From positions 248,001 to 312,000 of the forward strand of contig CAVRTB010000001.1 in assembly GCA_963724065.1 (NCBI GenBank): a DNA stretch of 64,000 nucleotides. Direction: 5' to 3'. The position numbers and the translations under genes are program-made. Positions 7,898 to 16,869 of this stretch are shown here, piece by piece. The first letter of the stretch is position 1; each line of letters begins with the position of its first letter. Below the pieces are notes generated by a model that was not told the origin of the DNA, made no database searches, and saw only the letters and a list, made by a program, of their open reading frames with translations. The stretch is from DASRIA01 sp963724065 (GTDB taxonomy: Bacteria > Actinomycetota > Thermoleophilia > Solirubrobacterales > JBBDJG01).

Positions 7898-8431
7898 ATG
7901 AGCCGCATCGGCAGACTCCCCATCCAGATCCCCGACGGCGTCGACGTCCAGATCGATCCTGGCTTGGTACGCGTCAAGGGCCCCAAGGGCCAACTCGAGC
8001 AGACGGTCTCCCCGGACCTCTCGTTCGAGCGTGACGACGCGCGATTGATAGTCAAGCGCCCCACGGACCGCGGCGAGCACCGCGCGCTTCACGGGCTCAC
8101 CCGCAGCCTCGTCTTCAACATGGTCGAGGGCGTCACCAACGGGTTCGAGAAGCGCCTCGAGATCCAGGGCGTCGGCTACCGCGCCAATCTCAAGGGCCGC
8201 ACGCTCGAGCTTGCGCTCGGCTTCTCGCACCCGGTCCGCCTGGACGCGCCCCAGGGCATCGAGTTCGAGGTGCCCGCGCCAACCCAGATCGTGGTGCGCG
8301 GGATCGACAAGCAGGTCGTCGGAGAGACCGCTGCGCGGATCCGCAAGTTCAGGCCGCCCGAGCCGTACAAGGGCAAGGGAGTCCGCTACCTGGGCGAGCA
8401 CGTGGCTCGCAAGGTCGGTAAGCGCGCATGA
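7898..8431 (+). CDS. rplF: 50S ribosomal protein L6
   Basis: Large-subunit protein near the sarcin-ricin loop. The frame is open from 7853, but ATG 7898 gives the canonical MSRIGRLPIQIPDGVDV and lies just after the rpsH stop. It has 177 residues; the C-terminal signature PEPYKGKGVRYLGEHVARK is intact. The ATGA overlap with rplR indicates coupling. Confidence 0.96.
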   Translation: MSRIGRLPIQIPDGVDVQIDPGLVRVKGPKGQLEQTVSPDLSFERDDARLIVKRPTDRGEHRALHGLTRSLVFNMVEGVTNGFEKRLEIQGVGYRANLKGRTLELALGFSHPVRLDAPQGIEFEVPAPTQIVVRGIDKQVVGETAARIRKFRPPEPYKGKGVRYLGEHVARKVGKRA

Positions 8432-8787
8432 CGACGGCCGTCCTCGAGAAGCGCGCCCGCCGGGTTCGCCGCCGCCGGCGGATCCGCGCGAAGGCGATCG
8501 GGACGGCCGAGCGGCCGCGCCTGTCCGTGCATCGCTCGAACCGGGGCATCGTCGCCCAGCTGATCGACGACCAGCGCGGGCACACGGTCGCCGCGGTCCG
8601 GTGGTTCGAGCCGGACCTGCGCGACCTGAAGGCCGCCGAGCAGTCCAAGCGCGCCGGCGAGGTTCTGGCGCAGCGCGCAAAGGAGGCCGGGGTCGAGACA
8701 TGCGTGTTCGACCGCGGCGGCTACAAGTACCACGGGCGCGTGAGGGCGCTCGCCGAGGGCGCCCGCGAGGGCGGCCTGAAGTTCTGA
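8428..8787 (+). CDS. rplR: 50S ribosomal protein L18
   Basis: 5S rRNA-binding protein. It has 119 residues with an Arg-rich N-terminus (EKRARRVRRRRRIRAK), the conserved RLSVHRSNRGIVAQLIDD and the ending VCVFDRGGYKYHGRVRALAEGAREGGLKF pattern. It overlaps rplF by 4 nt and is followed by a 38-nt gap that holds a candidate promoter for rpsE. Confidence 0.96.
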   Translation: MTTAVLEKRARRVRRRRRIRAKAIGTAERPRLSVHRSNRGIVAQLIDDQRGHTVAAVRWFEPDLRDLKAAEQSKRAGEVLAQRAKEAGVETCVFDRGGYKYHGRVRALAEGAREGGLKF

Positions 8788-8810
8788 CGGTCGGCCTGGA
8801 AAGGACCCTT

Positions 8811-8816
8811 TAGTAC
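8811..8816 (+). promoter_or_regulatory. Candidate -10 element (TAGTAC) for rpsE
   Basis: TAGTAC lies 9 nt before the rpsE ATG in the only sizeable gap of this part of the ribosomal operon. Spacing and shape match the -10/start-codon arrangement seen in front of many genes in this window. No convincing -35 is visible. It would yield a leaderless internal transcript. Confidence 0.45.
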
Positions 8817-8825
8817 CCTCAGCCC

Positions 8826-9440
8826 ATGGCTCGCGACGATCGCACCATCAATCCACAGGGGCTCGACCTGCAAGAACGGGTCGTGGCCATCAACCGCGTC
8901 GCCAAGGTGGTCAAGGGCGGCCGGCGCTTCTCGTTCACGGCCCTCGTCGTCGTCGGCGACGAGGATCAGATCGTCGGGGTCGGCTACGGCAAGGCCAACG
9001 AGGTCCCGCTCGCGATCCAGAAGGCCGTCGAGCGTGGCAAGAAGAGCCTTTTCCGTGTGCCCAAGCACCACAACACGATCACGCACAAGACCGTCGGGCG
9101 CTACGGGTCGGGCCAGGTGCTGCTGAAGCCCGCATCCGCGGGGACGGGCGTGATCGCCGGCGGCCCCGTGCGCGCCGTGCTCGAGCTGGCCGGCATTCGC
9201 GACGTCCTCTCCAAGAGCCTTGGCAGCCAGAACCCGATCAACCTCGTGAAGGCGACCGTCGCCGGGCTGCATGGCCTGAAGCGACCCGAGGAGGTCGCTG
9301 CGTTGCGCGGCAAGACCGTCGCGCATGTGCTGGGCCTGACCTCCGACGACGGGCAGACGCAGCGCACGATCGATGGGAGCGCGGCGCCCGCCGCCGATCA
9401 GGCGCCCGCGGATGCGCCCGCGCCCGCCGCCTCCGAGTAG
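8826..9440 (+). CDS. rpsE: 30S ribosomal protein S5
   Basis: Decoding-fidelity protein with an N-terminal dsRBD-like fold and a C-terminal S5 fold. It has 204 residues. LDLQERVVAINRVAKVVKGG and GGPVRAVLELAGIRDVLSKS are conserved. The last ~25 residues (SAAPAADQAPADAPAPAASE) are an Ala/Pro-rich tail. No Shine-Dalgarno is apparent, and a -10-like TAGTAC is 9 nt upstream, so it may also be expressed from a leaderless transcript. Confidence 0.96.
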   Translation: MARDDRTINPQGLDLQERVVAINRVAKVVKGGRRFSFTALVVVGDEDQIVGVGYGKANEVPLAIQKAVERGKKSLFRVPKHHNTITHKTVGRYGSGQVLLKPASAGTGVIAGGPVRAVLELAGIRDVLSKSLGSQNPINLVKATVAGLHGLKRPEEVAALRGKTVAHVLGLTSDDGQTQRTIDGSAAPAADQAPADAPAPAASE

Positions 9441-9446
9441 CCGATC

Positions 9447-9638
9447 ATGGCCTCCAAGCTCGTGATCACCCAGTACAAGAGCTCCGCGGGGACCAACGGT
9501 TCCCAGCGCGACACGCTGCGCACCCTCGGCCTGCGCGGCATTGGCACCTCGACCGAGCGCCCCGACCGCCCGGAGGTTCGCGGCATGCTGCGGGTCGTCG
9601 CTCATCTCGTGAAGGTGGAGGAGGGCGCGGGTGCCTGA
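9447..9638 (+). CDS. rpmD: 50S ribosomal protein L30
   Basis: Small large-subunit protein, 63 residues, with KLVITQYKSSAGTNGSQRDT and the LRTLGLRGIGTST motif. It overlaps the rplO GTG start by 8 nt. Confidence 0.95.
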   Translation: MASKLVITQYKSSAGTNGSQRDTLRTLGLRGIGTSTERPDRPEVRGMLRVVAHLVKVEEGAGA

Positions 9639-10142
9639 CGACGCCGGCATCGGCCTGCACTCGCTGCACCCGCCGCGCGGCGCGCGCAAGGCGCGCAAGC
9701 GCGTGGGCCGCGGTGAAGGGTCCGGTTACGGCAAGACTTCGGGGCGCGGCCAGAACGGCCAGGGCTCACGGTCCGGCAGGAAGCGCAAGGCCGGCTACGA
9801 GGGCGGCCAGGTCCCGCTGCACATGCGTATGCGCAAGCTGCGCGGTCCGCACATGAAGAAGTCGATGCCCTTCGAGCCTTTCCGGACCTACAGCCAGCCC
9901 GTCAACCTGGCCGATCTGAACCGCTTCGACGACGGGGGCGAGGTGACGCCCGAGACGCTCCGCGGCCGCGGATTGGCGACTCGCAAGAACACGCCGGTCA
10001 AGGTGCTCGGGCGGGGTGAGCTCGAGCGCAAGAACCTCGTCGTGTCGGCGCATTCGTTCAGCGCGAAGGCGCGCGAGACGATCGAGGCCGCGGGCGGCAA
10101 GTGCAACGTCATCGAGGCCAAGCAGCCCTGGAGGCGCTCGAA

Positions 10143-10146
<4 letters not shown>
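9631..10146 (+). CDS. rplO: 50S ribosomal protein L15
   Basis: Late-assembly large-subunit protein. It has 171 residues from GTG 9631, with the Gly/Arg-rich N-terminus KRVGRGEGSGYGKTSGRGQ and the middle FEGGQVPL-like segment (YEGGQVPLHMRMRKL). The first ~10 residues (MPDDAGIGLH) are non-conserved before SLHPPRGARK. Its TGA overlaps the secY GTG. Confidence 0.95.
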
Positions 10147-11414
<1,268 letters not shown>

Positions 11415-11421
11415 CCCGGCT

Positions 11422-12096
11422 GTGACCGAGCTGAATCTCATACTGCTTGGCCCGCCTGGCGCCGGAAAAGGCACACAGGCCGAGCGCCTCGTCGAGGACT
11501 TCGGGCTTCCCTACATCGCGACCGGCAACTTGCTGCGCGAGGCGAAGCGCGACGCGACGGAGCTGGGCGTGAAGGCCAAGGAGTACATGGACCGCGGCGA
11601 TCTCGTTCCGGACGACCTGATCATCGCGATGATCCTCGAGTACCTGGAGGCTCAGGACACGACGAACGGGTTCATCCTCGACGGCTTCCCCCGCACCGGC
11701 CGCCAGGCCGAGGCGCTCGACGACGAGCTCGACAAGCGGGACCGGTCGCTCACTGCTGCGCTGCTGGTGGACGTCGACAAGGAAACCGTGGTCGAGCGGT
11801 TGTCCGGGCGCCGGGTATGCGTGAAGGGCCAGCACAACTTCCACATGACCTTCGATCCGCCGAAGCACCCCGAGCGGTGTGACGTCGACGGCAGCCGCCT
11901 CGTGCAGCGCGACGACGACAAGGCCGAGGTCGTCCAGCACCGCCTCGAGCAGTATCAAGAGAAGACCGAGCCGCTGATCGAGTACTACGACCGCAAAGGC
12001 ATCCTGCGCCGCATCGACGGCTCACGCGAGGCCGACAAGGTCGGCGACCAGATTCGCGCAACCCTCGCGAGCCTCAAGTTCGAGAGACAGGTCTGA
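11422..12096 (+). CDS. adk: Adenylate kinase
   Basis: Interconverts AMP + ATP and 2 ADP. It is a long-form enzyme of 224 residues from GTG 11422: P-loop GPPGAGKGTQ at 10-19, and DGFPRT at 88-93. The LID carries C133 and C153-x2-D156 with the spacing of the zinc-binding LID, but the second ligand position is Gly136 rather than Cys; His138 may compensate. Placement between secY and map is the usual actinobacterial order. Confidence 0.95.
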   Translation: MTELNLILLGPPGAGKGTQAERLVEDFGLPYIATGNLLREAKRDATELGVKAKEYMDRGDLVPDDLIIAMILEYLEAQDTTNGFILDGFPRTGRQAEALDDELDKRDRSLTAALLVDVDKETVVERLSGRRVCVKGQHNFHMTFDPPKHPERCDVDGSRLVQRDDDKAEVVQHRLEQYQEKTEPLIEYYDRKGILRRIDGSREADKVGDQIRATLASLKFERQV

Positions 12097-12104
12097 CAGA
12101 TCTG

Positions 12105-12878
12105 ATGATCGTCAAGAAGACACCGGAGGAGATCGAGGCCATGGGCGCCGCCGGCGACATCGTCGCGGGCTGCCTCGCGATGCTGCGCGGCATGTGCCGC
12201 CCGGGCGTCACGACCGCCGACCTCGACCGGGCGGGGGACAAGTTCATCCGCGCGCGAGGGGGCGAGCCGGCGTTCAAGGGCTACCGTGGCTTCCCGGCGT
12301 CGATCTGCACATCGCCGAACTCGATGGTCGTTCACGGGATCCCGGGCGACTACGAGCTTGCCGCGGGCGACGTGCTGTCGATCGACGTGGGCGTCGAGCA
12401 TCAAGGCTGGGTGGCGGACGCCGCGCTGACCGTCGCGCTGCGGCCGGTGAGCGCGATCGCGACCCGCCTGCTCAAGGCCACGCGCGAGTCGCTCGAGGAC
12501 GCCGTCGAGCAATGTCACGCCGGCAACCGGCTGGGCGACGTGTCGCACGCCGTGCAGGCCCGGGTGGAGCGCGATGGCCTGGCCGTGATCCGCTCCCTGG
12601 TCGGGCACGGCATCGGGCGCCAGATGCACGAGGACCCGCAGGTCCCGAACTTCGGCGAGCCCGGGCGCGGGATGGAGCTCGAGGAGGGGATGGTCTTCTG
12701 CGTCGAGCCGATGGTCTGCGCGGGCGGTCATGCCGTGCGGATGGGCGACGACAACTGGGCGATCTACTCCCAGGACGGCTCGCTCACGGCCCACTTCGAG
12801 CACACGATCGCGATCACGGCGGAGGGCCCGCGCATCCTCACTCCGTGGCACCTCGTCGAGGACCGGGCCGCTGCCTGA
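12105..12878 (+). CDS. map: Methionine aminopeptidase (type I)
   Basis: Removes initiator methionine from nascent proteins. It is 257 residues. The five metal ligands are visible as the Asp in SIDVGVE, the Asp in WVADAALT, the His in VGHGIGRQMHEDPQ, the Glu in FCVEPMV and the Glu in AHFEHTIAI. The usual Gly-Asp of the second motif reads Ala-Asp. It lies 8 nt after adk. infA, which normally follows, is not found; the next gene is rpmJ after 144 nt. Confidence 0.95.
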   Translation: MIVKKTPEEIEAMGAAGDIVAGCLAMLRGMCRPGVTTADLDRAGDKFIRARGGEPAFKGYRGFPASICTSPNSMVVHGIPGDYELAAGDVLSIDVGVEHQGWVADAALTVALRPVSAIATRLLKATRESLEDAVEQCHAGNRLGDVSHAVQARVERDGLAVIRSLVGHGIGRQMHEDPQVPNFGEPGRGMELEEGMVFCVEPMVCAGGHAVRMGDDNWAIYSQDGSLTAHFEHTIAITAEGPRILTPWHLVEDRAAA

Positions 12879-12919
12879 GAGGGAGCCAGATCCGGCCCTG
12901 AGCGCAACCGGTGCTCTGC

Positions 12920-12925
12920 TAGCAT
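12920..12925 (+). promoter_or_regulatory. Candidate -10 (TAGCAT) for the rpmJ-rpsM-rpsK-rpsD-rpoA segment
   Basis: The 144-bp map-rpmJ gap holds TAGCAT at 12920, with a poor -35 (CTGAGC) 16 nt upstream. The resulting leader of about 90 nt contains a GGCCC/GGGCC hairpin (12974-12991) and an AT-rich patch with a purine-rich site before the rpmJ GTG. The gap contains no infA and no other ORF. A promoter here would separate alpha-operon expression from secY-adk-map. The evidence is motif only. Confidence 0.35.
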
Positions 12926-13022
12926 TCACGGGTCGCGCGTGGCGCTTCGTCGTGCAGCGATGTAGGGCTCGCTGGCCCAACTCCTGGGGCCGGCAGGGCA
13001 ATCTCTTAAGAATTGGACGAAC

Positions 13023-13136
13023 GTGAAGGTAAGAGCTTCGGTCAAGCCCATGTGCGAGAAGTGCAAGGTGATTCGCCGTCGCGGGGTGGTGTTGATCATC
13101 TGCCAGAACCCTCGTCACAAGCAGCGGCAAGGCTGA
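13023..13136 (+). CDS. rpmJ: 50S ribosomal protein L36, zinc-binding type
   Basis: The 37-residue protein starts at GTG 13023 (MKVRASVKPMCEKCKVIRRR). It keeps the zinc ribbon C11-x2-C14-x12-C27-x4-H32, so it is the zinc-containing form. It lies 23 nt before rpsM, the standard position. The gene is too short for ordinary ORF cut-offs and is easily missed. Confidence 0.95.
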   Translation: MKVRASVKPMCEKCKVIRRRGVVLIICQNPRHKQRQG

Positions 13137-13159
13137 CCGGCCGACCAGGTTAGGAAGAA

Positions 13160-13543
13160 ATGGCACGAATCGCAGGGGTCAACATCCCGCTCAACAAGCG
13201 CATAGAGATCGGGCTCACCTCCATCTACGGGGTCGGTCGGTCACGTTCGCTCGAGGTGCTCGGAAAGACCAGCATCTCGCCCGACACCTACGTCAAGGAC
13301 CTCACCGAGGACGAGATCCACAAGCTTCGCGAGGCGATCGACAACGGCGACGAGATGGTCGAGGGCGACCTGCGCCGGGAGCGCTCGCAGGACGTCAAGC
13401 GCCTGATCGAGACCGGGACCTACCGCGGCCAGCGCCATCGTCGTGGCCTGCCGGTGCGCGGCCAGCGCACCAAGACCAACGCGCGCGGCCGCAAGGGCCC
13501 GCGGCGCGGCCAGGTCGCCCAGAAGAAGAAGGTTTCGAAGTGA
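13160..13543 (+). CDS. rpsM: 30S ribosomal protein S13
   Basis: Head protein bridging to the large subunit. It has 127 residues: MARIAGVNIPLNKRIEIGLT, the helix-hairpin-helix YGVGRSRSLEVL and the basic C-terminus GQRTKTNARGRKGPRRG. A good purine-rich ribosome-binding site (aggaagaa) precedes ATG 13160. Confidence 0.97.
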   Translation: MARIAGVNIPLNKRIEIGLTSIYGVGRSRSLEVLGKTSISPDTYVKDLTEDEIHKLREAIDNGDEMVEGDLRRERSQDVKRLIETGTYRGQRHRRGLPVRGQRTKTNARGRKGPRRGQVAQKKKVSK

Positions 13544-13569
13544 TCGACCGGAAGAGGAGCGCCTAACCC

Positions 13570-13968
13570 GTGCCACAGGCAAAGCCGGGACGCGCACGCG
13601 GACGGCGCCGCGTACGCAAGAACATTCCCGTGGGTCAGGCCCACATCAAGACGTCGTTCAACAACACGATCGTGACGCTGACGGACCGCGAGGGCAACGT
13701 GATCGCCTGGGAGTCCGCCGGAGGCGCAGGATTCAAGGGCTCGCGCAAGTCGACTCCGTTCGCCGCTCAGGTGACGGCCGAGGCCGCGGCCAAGAAGGGC
13801 ATGGAGCACGGCCTCCAGAAGGTCGAGTGCTACGTCAAGGGGCCCGGCTCGGGCCGTGAGACCGCGATCCGCTCACTCCAGGCCGCCGGCCTCGAGGTGA
13901 CGGGCGTCAAGGACGTGACTCCGCAGGCCCACAACGGATGCCGCCCGCGCAAGCGCAGGCGCGTCTAA
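13570..13968 (+). CDS. rpsK: 30S ribosomal protein S11
   Basis: Platform protein next to the mRNA exit. It has 132 residues from GTG 13570 and contains HIKTSFNNTIVTLTDREGN, VKGPGSGRETAIRSLQAAGL and the invariant end HNGCRPRKRRRV. Confidence 0.97.
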   Translation: MPQAKPGRARGRRRVRKNIPVGQAHIKTSFNNTIVTLTDREGNVIAWESAGGAGFKGSRKSTPFAAQVTAEAAAKKGMEHGLQKVECYVKGPGSGRETAIRSLQAAGLEVTGVKDVTPQAHNGCRPRKRRRV

Positions 13969-13990
13969 CCGGAGGCGACAGAGCTACCAG

Positions 13991-14611
13991 ATGGCAAGAG
14001 ACACCGGACCACAGTGCAAGCAGTGCCGCCGCGAGGGACAGAAGCTGTTCCTCAAGGGCGAGCGCTGCCTGACGGACAAGTGCTCGGTCGAGCGGCGCCC
14101 CTACCCGCCGGGCGACCACGGTCGCGGCCGCGTGCGTCAGTCGGAGTATCGCCACCAGCTGCGCGAGAAGCAGAAGGCGCGACGCTTTTACCAGTTGCTC
14201 GAGAAGCAGTTCCGCAATTACTACGACAAGGCAAGCCGCCAGCCGGGTGTGACGGGCGAGAACCTGTTGCGTCTGCTGGAGCGCCGGCTCGACAACGTGC
14301 TGGTTCGGCTCGGCTTCGCGGCATCGCGGCGCCAGGCACGGCAGCTCATCACCCATCGTCATTTCGTGGTCAACGGGCGGCGCGTCAATGTGCCCTCGTA
14401 CCAGCTGAAGCCGGGAGACGTCATCTCCGTTCGGGAGAGCTCGAGCGCGATCCCCGTCATCCGTGAGGCCACGGAGGGGACCGCCACGGTCCCGGCGTGG
14501 CTTCAGGCCGACTTCGACTCGCTGACGGCGAACGTATTGCGGCTTCCGGAGCGTGACGAGATCAGCGCGCCGGTGCAAGAGCAGCTCATCGTCGAGCTGT
14601 ATTCAAAGTAA
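13991..14611 (+). CDS. rpsD: 30S ribosomal protein S4, zinc-finger type
   Basis: 16S assembly initiator and, in E. coli, the translational repressor of the alpha operon. It has 206 residues. The N-terminus carries C9-x2-C12-x13-C26-x4-C31, the zinc-binding form; the S4 RNA-binding motif (RLDNVLVRLGFAASRRQARQ) is at about residues 95-114. The C-terminal VQEQLIVELYSK is canonical. An 85-nt gap with a strong ggagga site separates it from rpoA. Confidence 0.97.
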   Translation: MARDTGPQCKQCRREGQKLFLKGERCLTDKCSVERRPYPPGDHGRGRVRQSEYRHQLREKQKARRFYQLLEKQFRNYYDKASRQPGVTGENLLRLLERRLDNVLVRLGFAASRRQARQLITHRHFVVNGRRVNVPSYQLKPGDVISVRESSSAIPVIREATEGTATVPAWLQADFDSLTANVLRLPERDEISAPVQEQLIVELYSK

Positions 14612-14696
14612 CCAGCCCGCGGCCGAGACCGCGAGCGGGTTCGGCTCGGGACCCGCATCCAGGCCCACATACCTTCCAGTTTGGAGGATTTACACA

Positions 14697-15665
14697 GTGT
14701 TGGATTTCCAGATACCGAAGATCACCGCCGAGCAGATCGAGGACAACAAGGGCAGCTTCACGGTCGAGCCGCTGGACCGCGGCTTCGGCTACACGTTCGG
14801 CAACTCCCTGCGGCGCGTGCTGCTGTCGTCCCTCGTGGGCGCGGCGGTGACGTCCGTGCGGATCGAGGGTGTCGCCCACGAGTTCTCGACGATCAAGGGT
14901 GTCAAGGAGGACGTCACCGACATCGTCCTGAACCTGAAGGACATCGTTTGCCGCATGCACACGGACGCCGGCGAGGTCGAGGCCCCGCTGATCGCGACCG
15001 GTCCCGGCGAGGTCACGGCCCGTGACATCGACCTGCCCTCGGGCGTCGAGATCCTCAATCCCGACGCGCACATCGCGACGCTGGAGAAAAAGGCGAAGCT
15101 CGAGGTCTACCTGACGATCGGCCGCGGCCGGGGCTACCGCCCCGCCGAGGGCAACAAGTCGCCCGAGCAGCCGATCGGTGTGATCCCGATCGACTCGATC
15201 TTCTCACCCGTGCGGCGTGTCAACTACAACGTCGAGGCCGCCCGCGTCGGTCAGCGAACCGACTTCGACAAGCTCACGCTCGACATCGAGACCGACGGCT
15301 CGGTCGATCCGCAGGCGGCTCTGCGGGAGGCGGCCGAGGTGCTCATCCAAAGCCTGTCGATCTTCACCGACCCGAGCCGGATCGAGGGCCTGCGACTCCC
15401 GCCCGGCGACGGTGGGAGCGATGGCCTGCCCGGCGGGCTGGCGGCCGTTCCGGCGGCCGACGGGATGGACGACATCCTGATCGAGGAGCTCGAGCTGGGC
15501 GTGCGCTCCTACAACTGCCTCAAGCGAGCGGGCATCCAGACCATCGGTGACCTGGTCCTGAAGTCGGAGAACGAGCTGAGCGCGATCCCGAACTTCGGCC
15601 GCAAGAGCATCGAGGAGGTCAAGGAGACCCTGCGGGTGCGGGGCCTTGGCCTGCGGGACGACTAG
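14697..15665 (+). CDS. rpoA: DNA-directed RNA polymerase subunit alpha
   Basis: Assembles RNA polymerase and binds UP elements/activators. GTG 14697 (MLDFQIPKITAEQIEDNKGS), preceded by ggagga, gives 322 residues; the open frame further upstream reads back into rpsD and is rejected. The N-terminal domain includes YGYTFGNSLRRVLLSSLVGAA-type residues (here FGYTFGNSLRRVLLSSLVGA) at about 36-55, and the C-terminal domain carries LELGVRSYNCLKRAGIQTIG at about residues 264-283. Confidence 0.96.
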   Translation: MLDFQIPKITAEQIEDNKGSFTVEPLDRGFGYTFGNSLRRVLLSSLVGAAVTSVRIEGVAHEFSTIKGVKEDVTDIVLNLKDIVCRMHTDAGEVEAPLIATGPGEVTARDIDLPSGVEILNPDAHIATLEKKAKLEVYLTIGRGRGYRPAEGNKSPEQPIGVIPIDSIFSPVRRVNYNVEAARVGQRTDFDKLTLDIETDGSVDPQAALREAAEVLIQSLSIFTDPSRIEGLRLPPGDGGSDGLPGGLAAVPAADGMDDILIEELELGVRSYNCLKRAGIQTIGDLVLKSENELSAIPNFGRKSIEEVKETLRVRGLGLRDD

Positions 15666-15678
15666 GCCCGGGCGTCAC

Positions 15679-15684
15679 TAGACT
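15679..15684 (+). promoter_or_regulatory. Candidate -10 (TAGACT) for rplQ
   Basis: TAGACT lies 8 nt before the rplQ ATG in a 27-nt gap that lacks a Shine-Dalgarno sequence. This is the leaderless arrangement repeated elsewhere in the window. Confidence 0.4.
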
Positions 15685-15692
15685 GCGACGCG

Positions 15693-16046
15693 ATGCGCCA
15701 CCAGAAGAAGAGGAACAAGCTCTCCCGTGACGCGGGACACCGCAAGGCCCTGATCCGCAACATGTGCGGTCAGGTCCTTCAGCACGAGCGCGTGAAGACG
15801 ACCGAGGCGAAGGCCAAGGTGATCAAGCCTGAGGTCGAGAAGCTCATCACCCTCGCCAAGCGGGGAAGCCTGCACGCGCGGCGGCAGGCGCTCGCGGAGC
15901 TGAATCAGGACAAGTTCGTGGTGCACAAGCTGTTCGAGGAGATCGCGCCTCGGTACGCGGAGCGGCCGGGCGGCTATACGCGGATTCTGAAGCTCGGGCC
16001 GCGGCGGTCCGACTCGAGCGAGATGGTTTTCCTCGAGCTCGTGTAG
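15693..16046 (+). CDS. rplQ: 50S ribosomal protein L17
   Basis: Large-subunit protein at the tunnel exit, the last gene of the alpha operon. It has 117 residues: MRHQKKRNKLSRDAGHRKAL, then VEKLITLAKRG, and the ending LGPRRSDSSEMVFLELV. It is followed by a 14-bp perfect inverted repeat. Confidence 0.97.
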   Translation: MRHQKKRNKLSRDAGHRKALIRNMCGQVLQHERVKTTEAKAKVIKPEVEKLITLAKRGSLHARRQALAELNQDKFVVHKLFEEIAPRYAERPGGYTRILKLGPRRSDSSEMVFLELV

Positions 16047-16056
16047 GGAGGCCTAC

Positions 16057-16111
16057 GGGGGAGGGGTCTGCCCCAGGCCATTCGGCTGAGTCTGGTTCAG
16101 ACCCCTCCCCC
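16057..16111. terminator. 14-bp perfect inverted repeat between rplQ and truA
   Basis: GGGGGAGGGGTCTG (16057-16070) and its exact reverse complement CAGACCCCTCCCCC (16098-16111) flank a 27-nt loop, in which CCAG/CTGG can extend the stem. There is no T-tract, so this is a stable hairpin rather than a classical intrinsic terminator. Its position at the end of the ribosomal operon suggests a transcript-end or processing element. Confidence 0.5.
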
Positions 16112-16124
16112 TTCGGCCGTCCTC

Positions 16125-16853
16125 ATGCCGGTTCTGAAGCTCACTCTCGAGTATCACGGTGGCGGCTTCAGGGGCTGGGCCGCTCAGCCCGGGCTGCGGA
16201 CCGTCGAGGGAGTTCTCTCGGATGGTCTTGCGACCATCCTTGGGTCGGCGCCGTCGCTGTCCGTCGCCGGGCGCACGGACACGGGGGTGCACGCGCGGGG
16301 GCAGGTGGTCAGCTTCCGCGCCGAGGCCGACGTGGGACGGTTGGCGCGGTCCCTGAACGGGGTGCTGCCACGGGATGTCGCGGTGCGACACGTCGAGGCT
16401 GCGCAAGACGGCTTCGATGCCCGGCGCGATGCCCGGTCGCGGACCTACTGCTACCGGGTGCTCGACCGGCCGGCGCCGAGCCCGTTGCTGCGCGACACGG
16501 CGCTCTGGTGGCCGCGTGCGCTCGACGAGGACGTGTTGCACGGGTGCGCGCGGGCGCTCGCGGGGACGCACGACTTCACCGCGTTCACGCCGACACAAAC
16601 CGACCACGTACGGTTCTCGCGAGATGTCGTGCACGCGCAGTGGCGGCGCGAGCGTGAGCTGCTGTCGTTCTGGATCGAGGCGGACACCTTCATGCGCCAC
16701 ATGGTGCGGGTCCTGGTCGGGACGATGCTCGAGGTCGCGGCAGGGCGCCGGAGCGTCGAGGACTTCACGCGGTTGCTGCGCGGAGCGCCACGATCCGAGG
16801 GCGGGCCGACCGCCGACCCGCACGGTCTCTGCCTCGAGCGCGTGACCTACTAG
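16125..16853 (+). CDS. truA: tRNA pseudouridine(38-40) synthase TruA
   Basis: Modifies U38-40 in the tRNA anticodon stem. It has 242 residues; KLTLEYHGGGFRGWAAQPGL opens the protein, the catalytic Asp lies in GRTDTGVHARGQVVSF at about residues 49-64, and FMRHMVRVLVGTMLEVA is the C-terminal signature. It follows rplQ as in many bacteria. The next genes are convergent (minus strand), so it probably ends the rightward transcription unit. Confidence 0.95.
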   Translation: MPVLKLTLEYHGGGFRGWAAQPGLRTVEGVLSDGLATILGSAPSLSVAGRTDTGVHARGQVVSFRAEADVGRLARSLNGVLPRDVAVRHVEAAQDGFDARRDARSRTYCYRVLDRPAPSPLLRDTALWWPRALDEDVLHGCARALAGTHDFTAFTPTQTDHVRFSRDVVHAQWRRERELLSFWIEADTFMRHMVRVLVGTMLEVAAGRRSVEDFTRLLRGAPRSEGGPTADPHGLCLERVTY

Positions 16854-16869
16854 TACACCCGGCCGGGCC

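Noticed and set aside
10101..10142. Earlier ATG start for SecY at 10101.
   Set aside because: It lies wholly inside rplO in another frame and adds a non-conserved MQRHRGQAALEALE; GTG 10143 gives the family N-terminus and a GTGA overlap.
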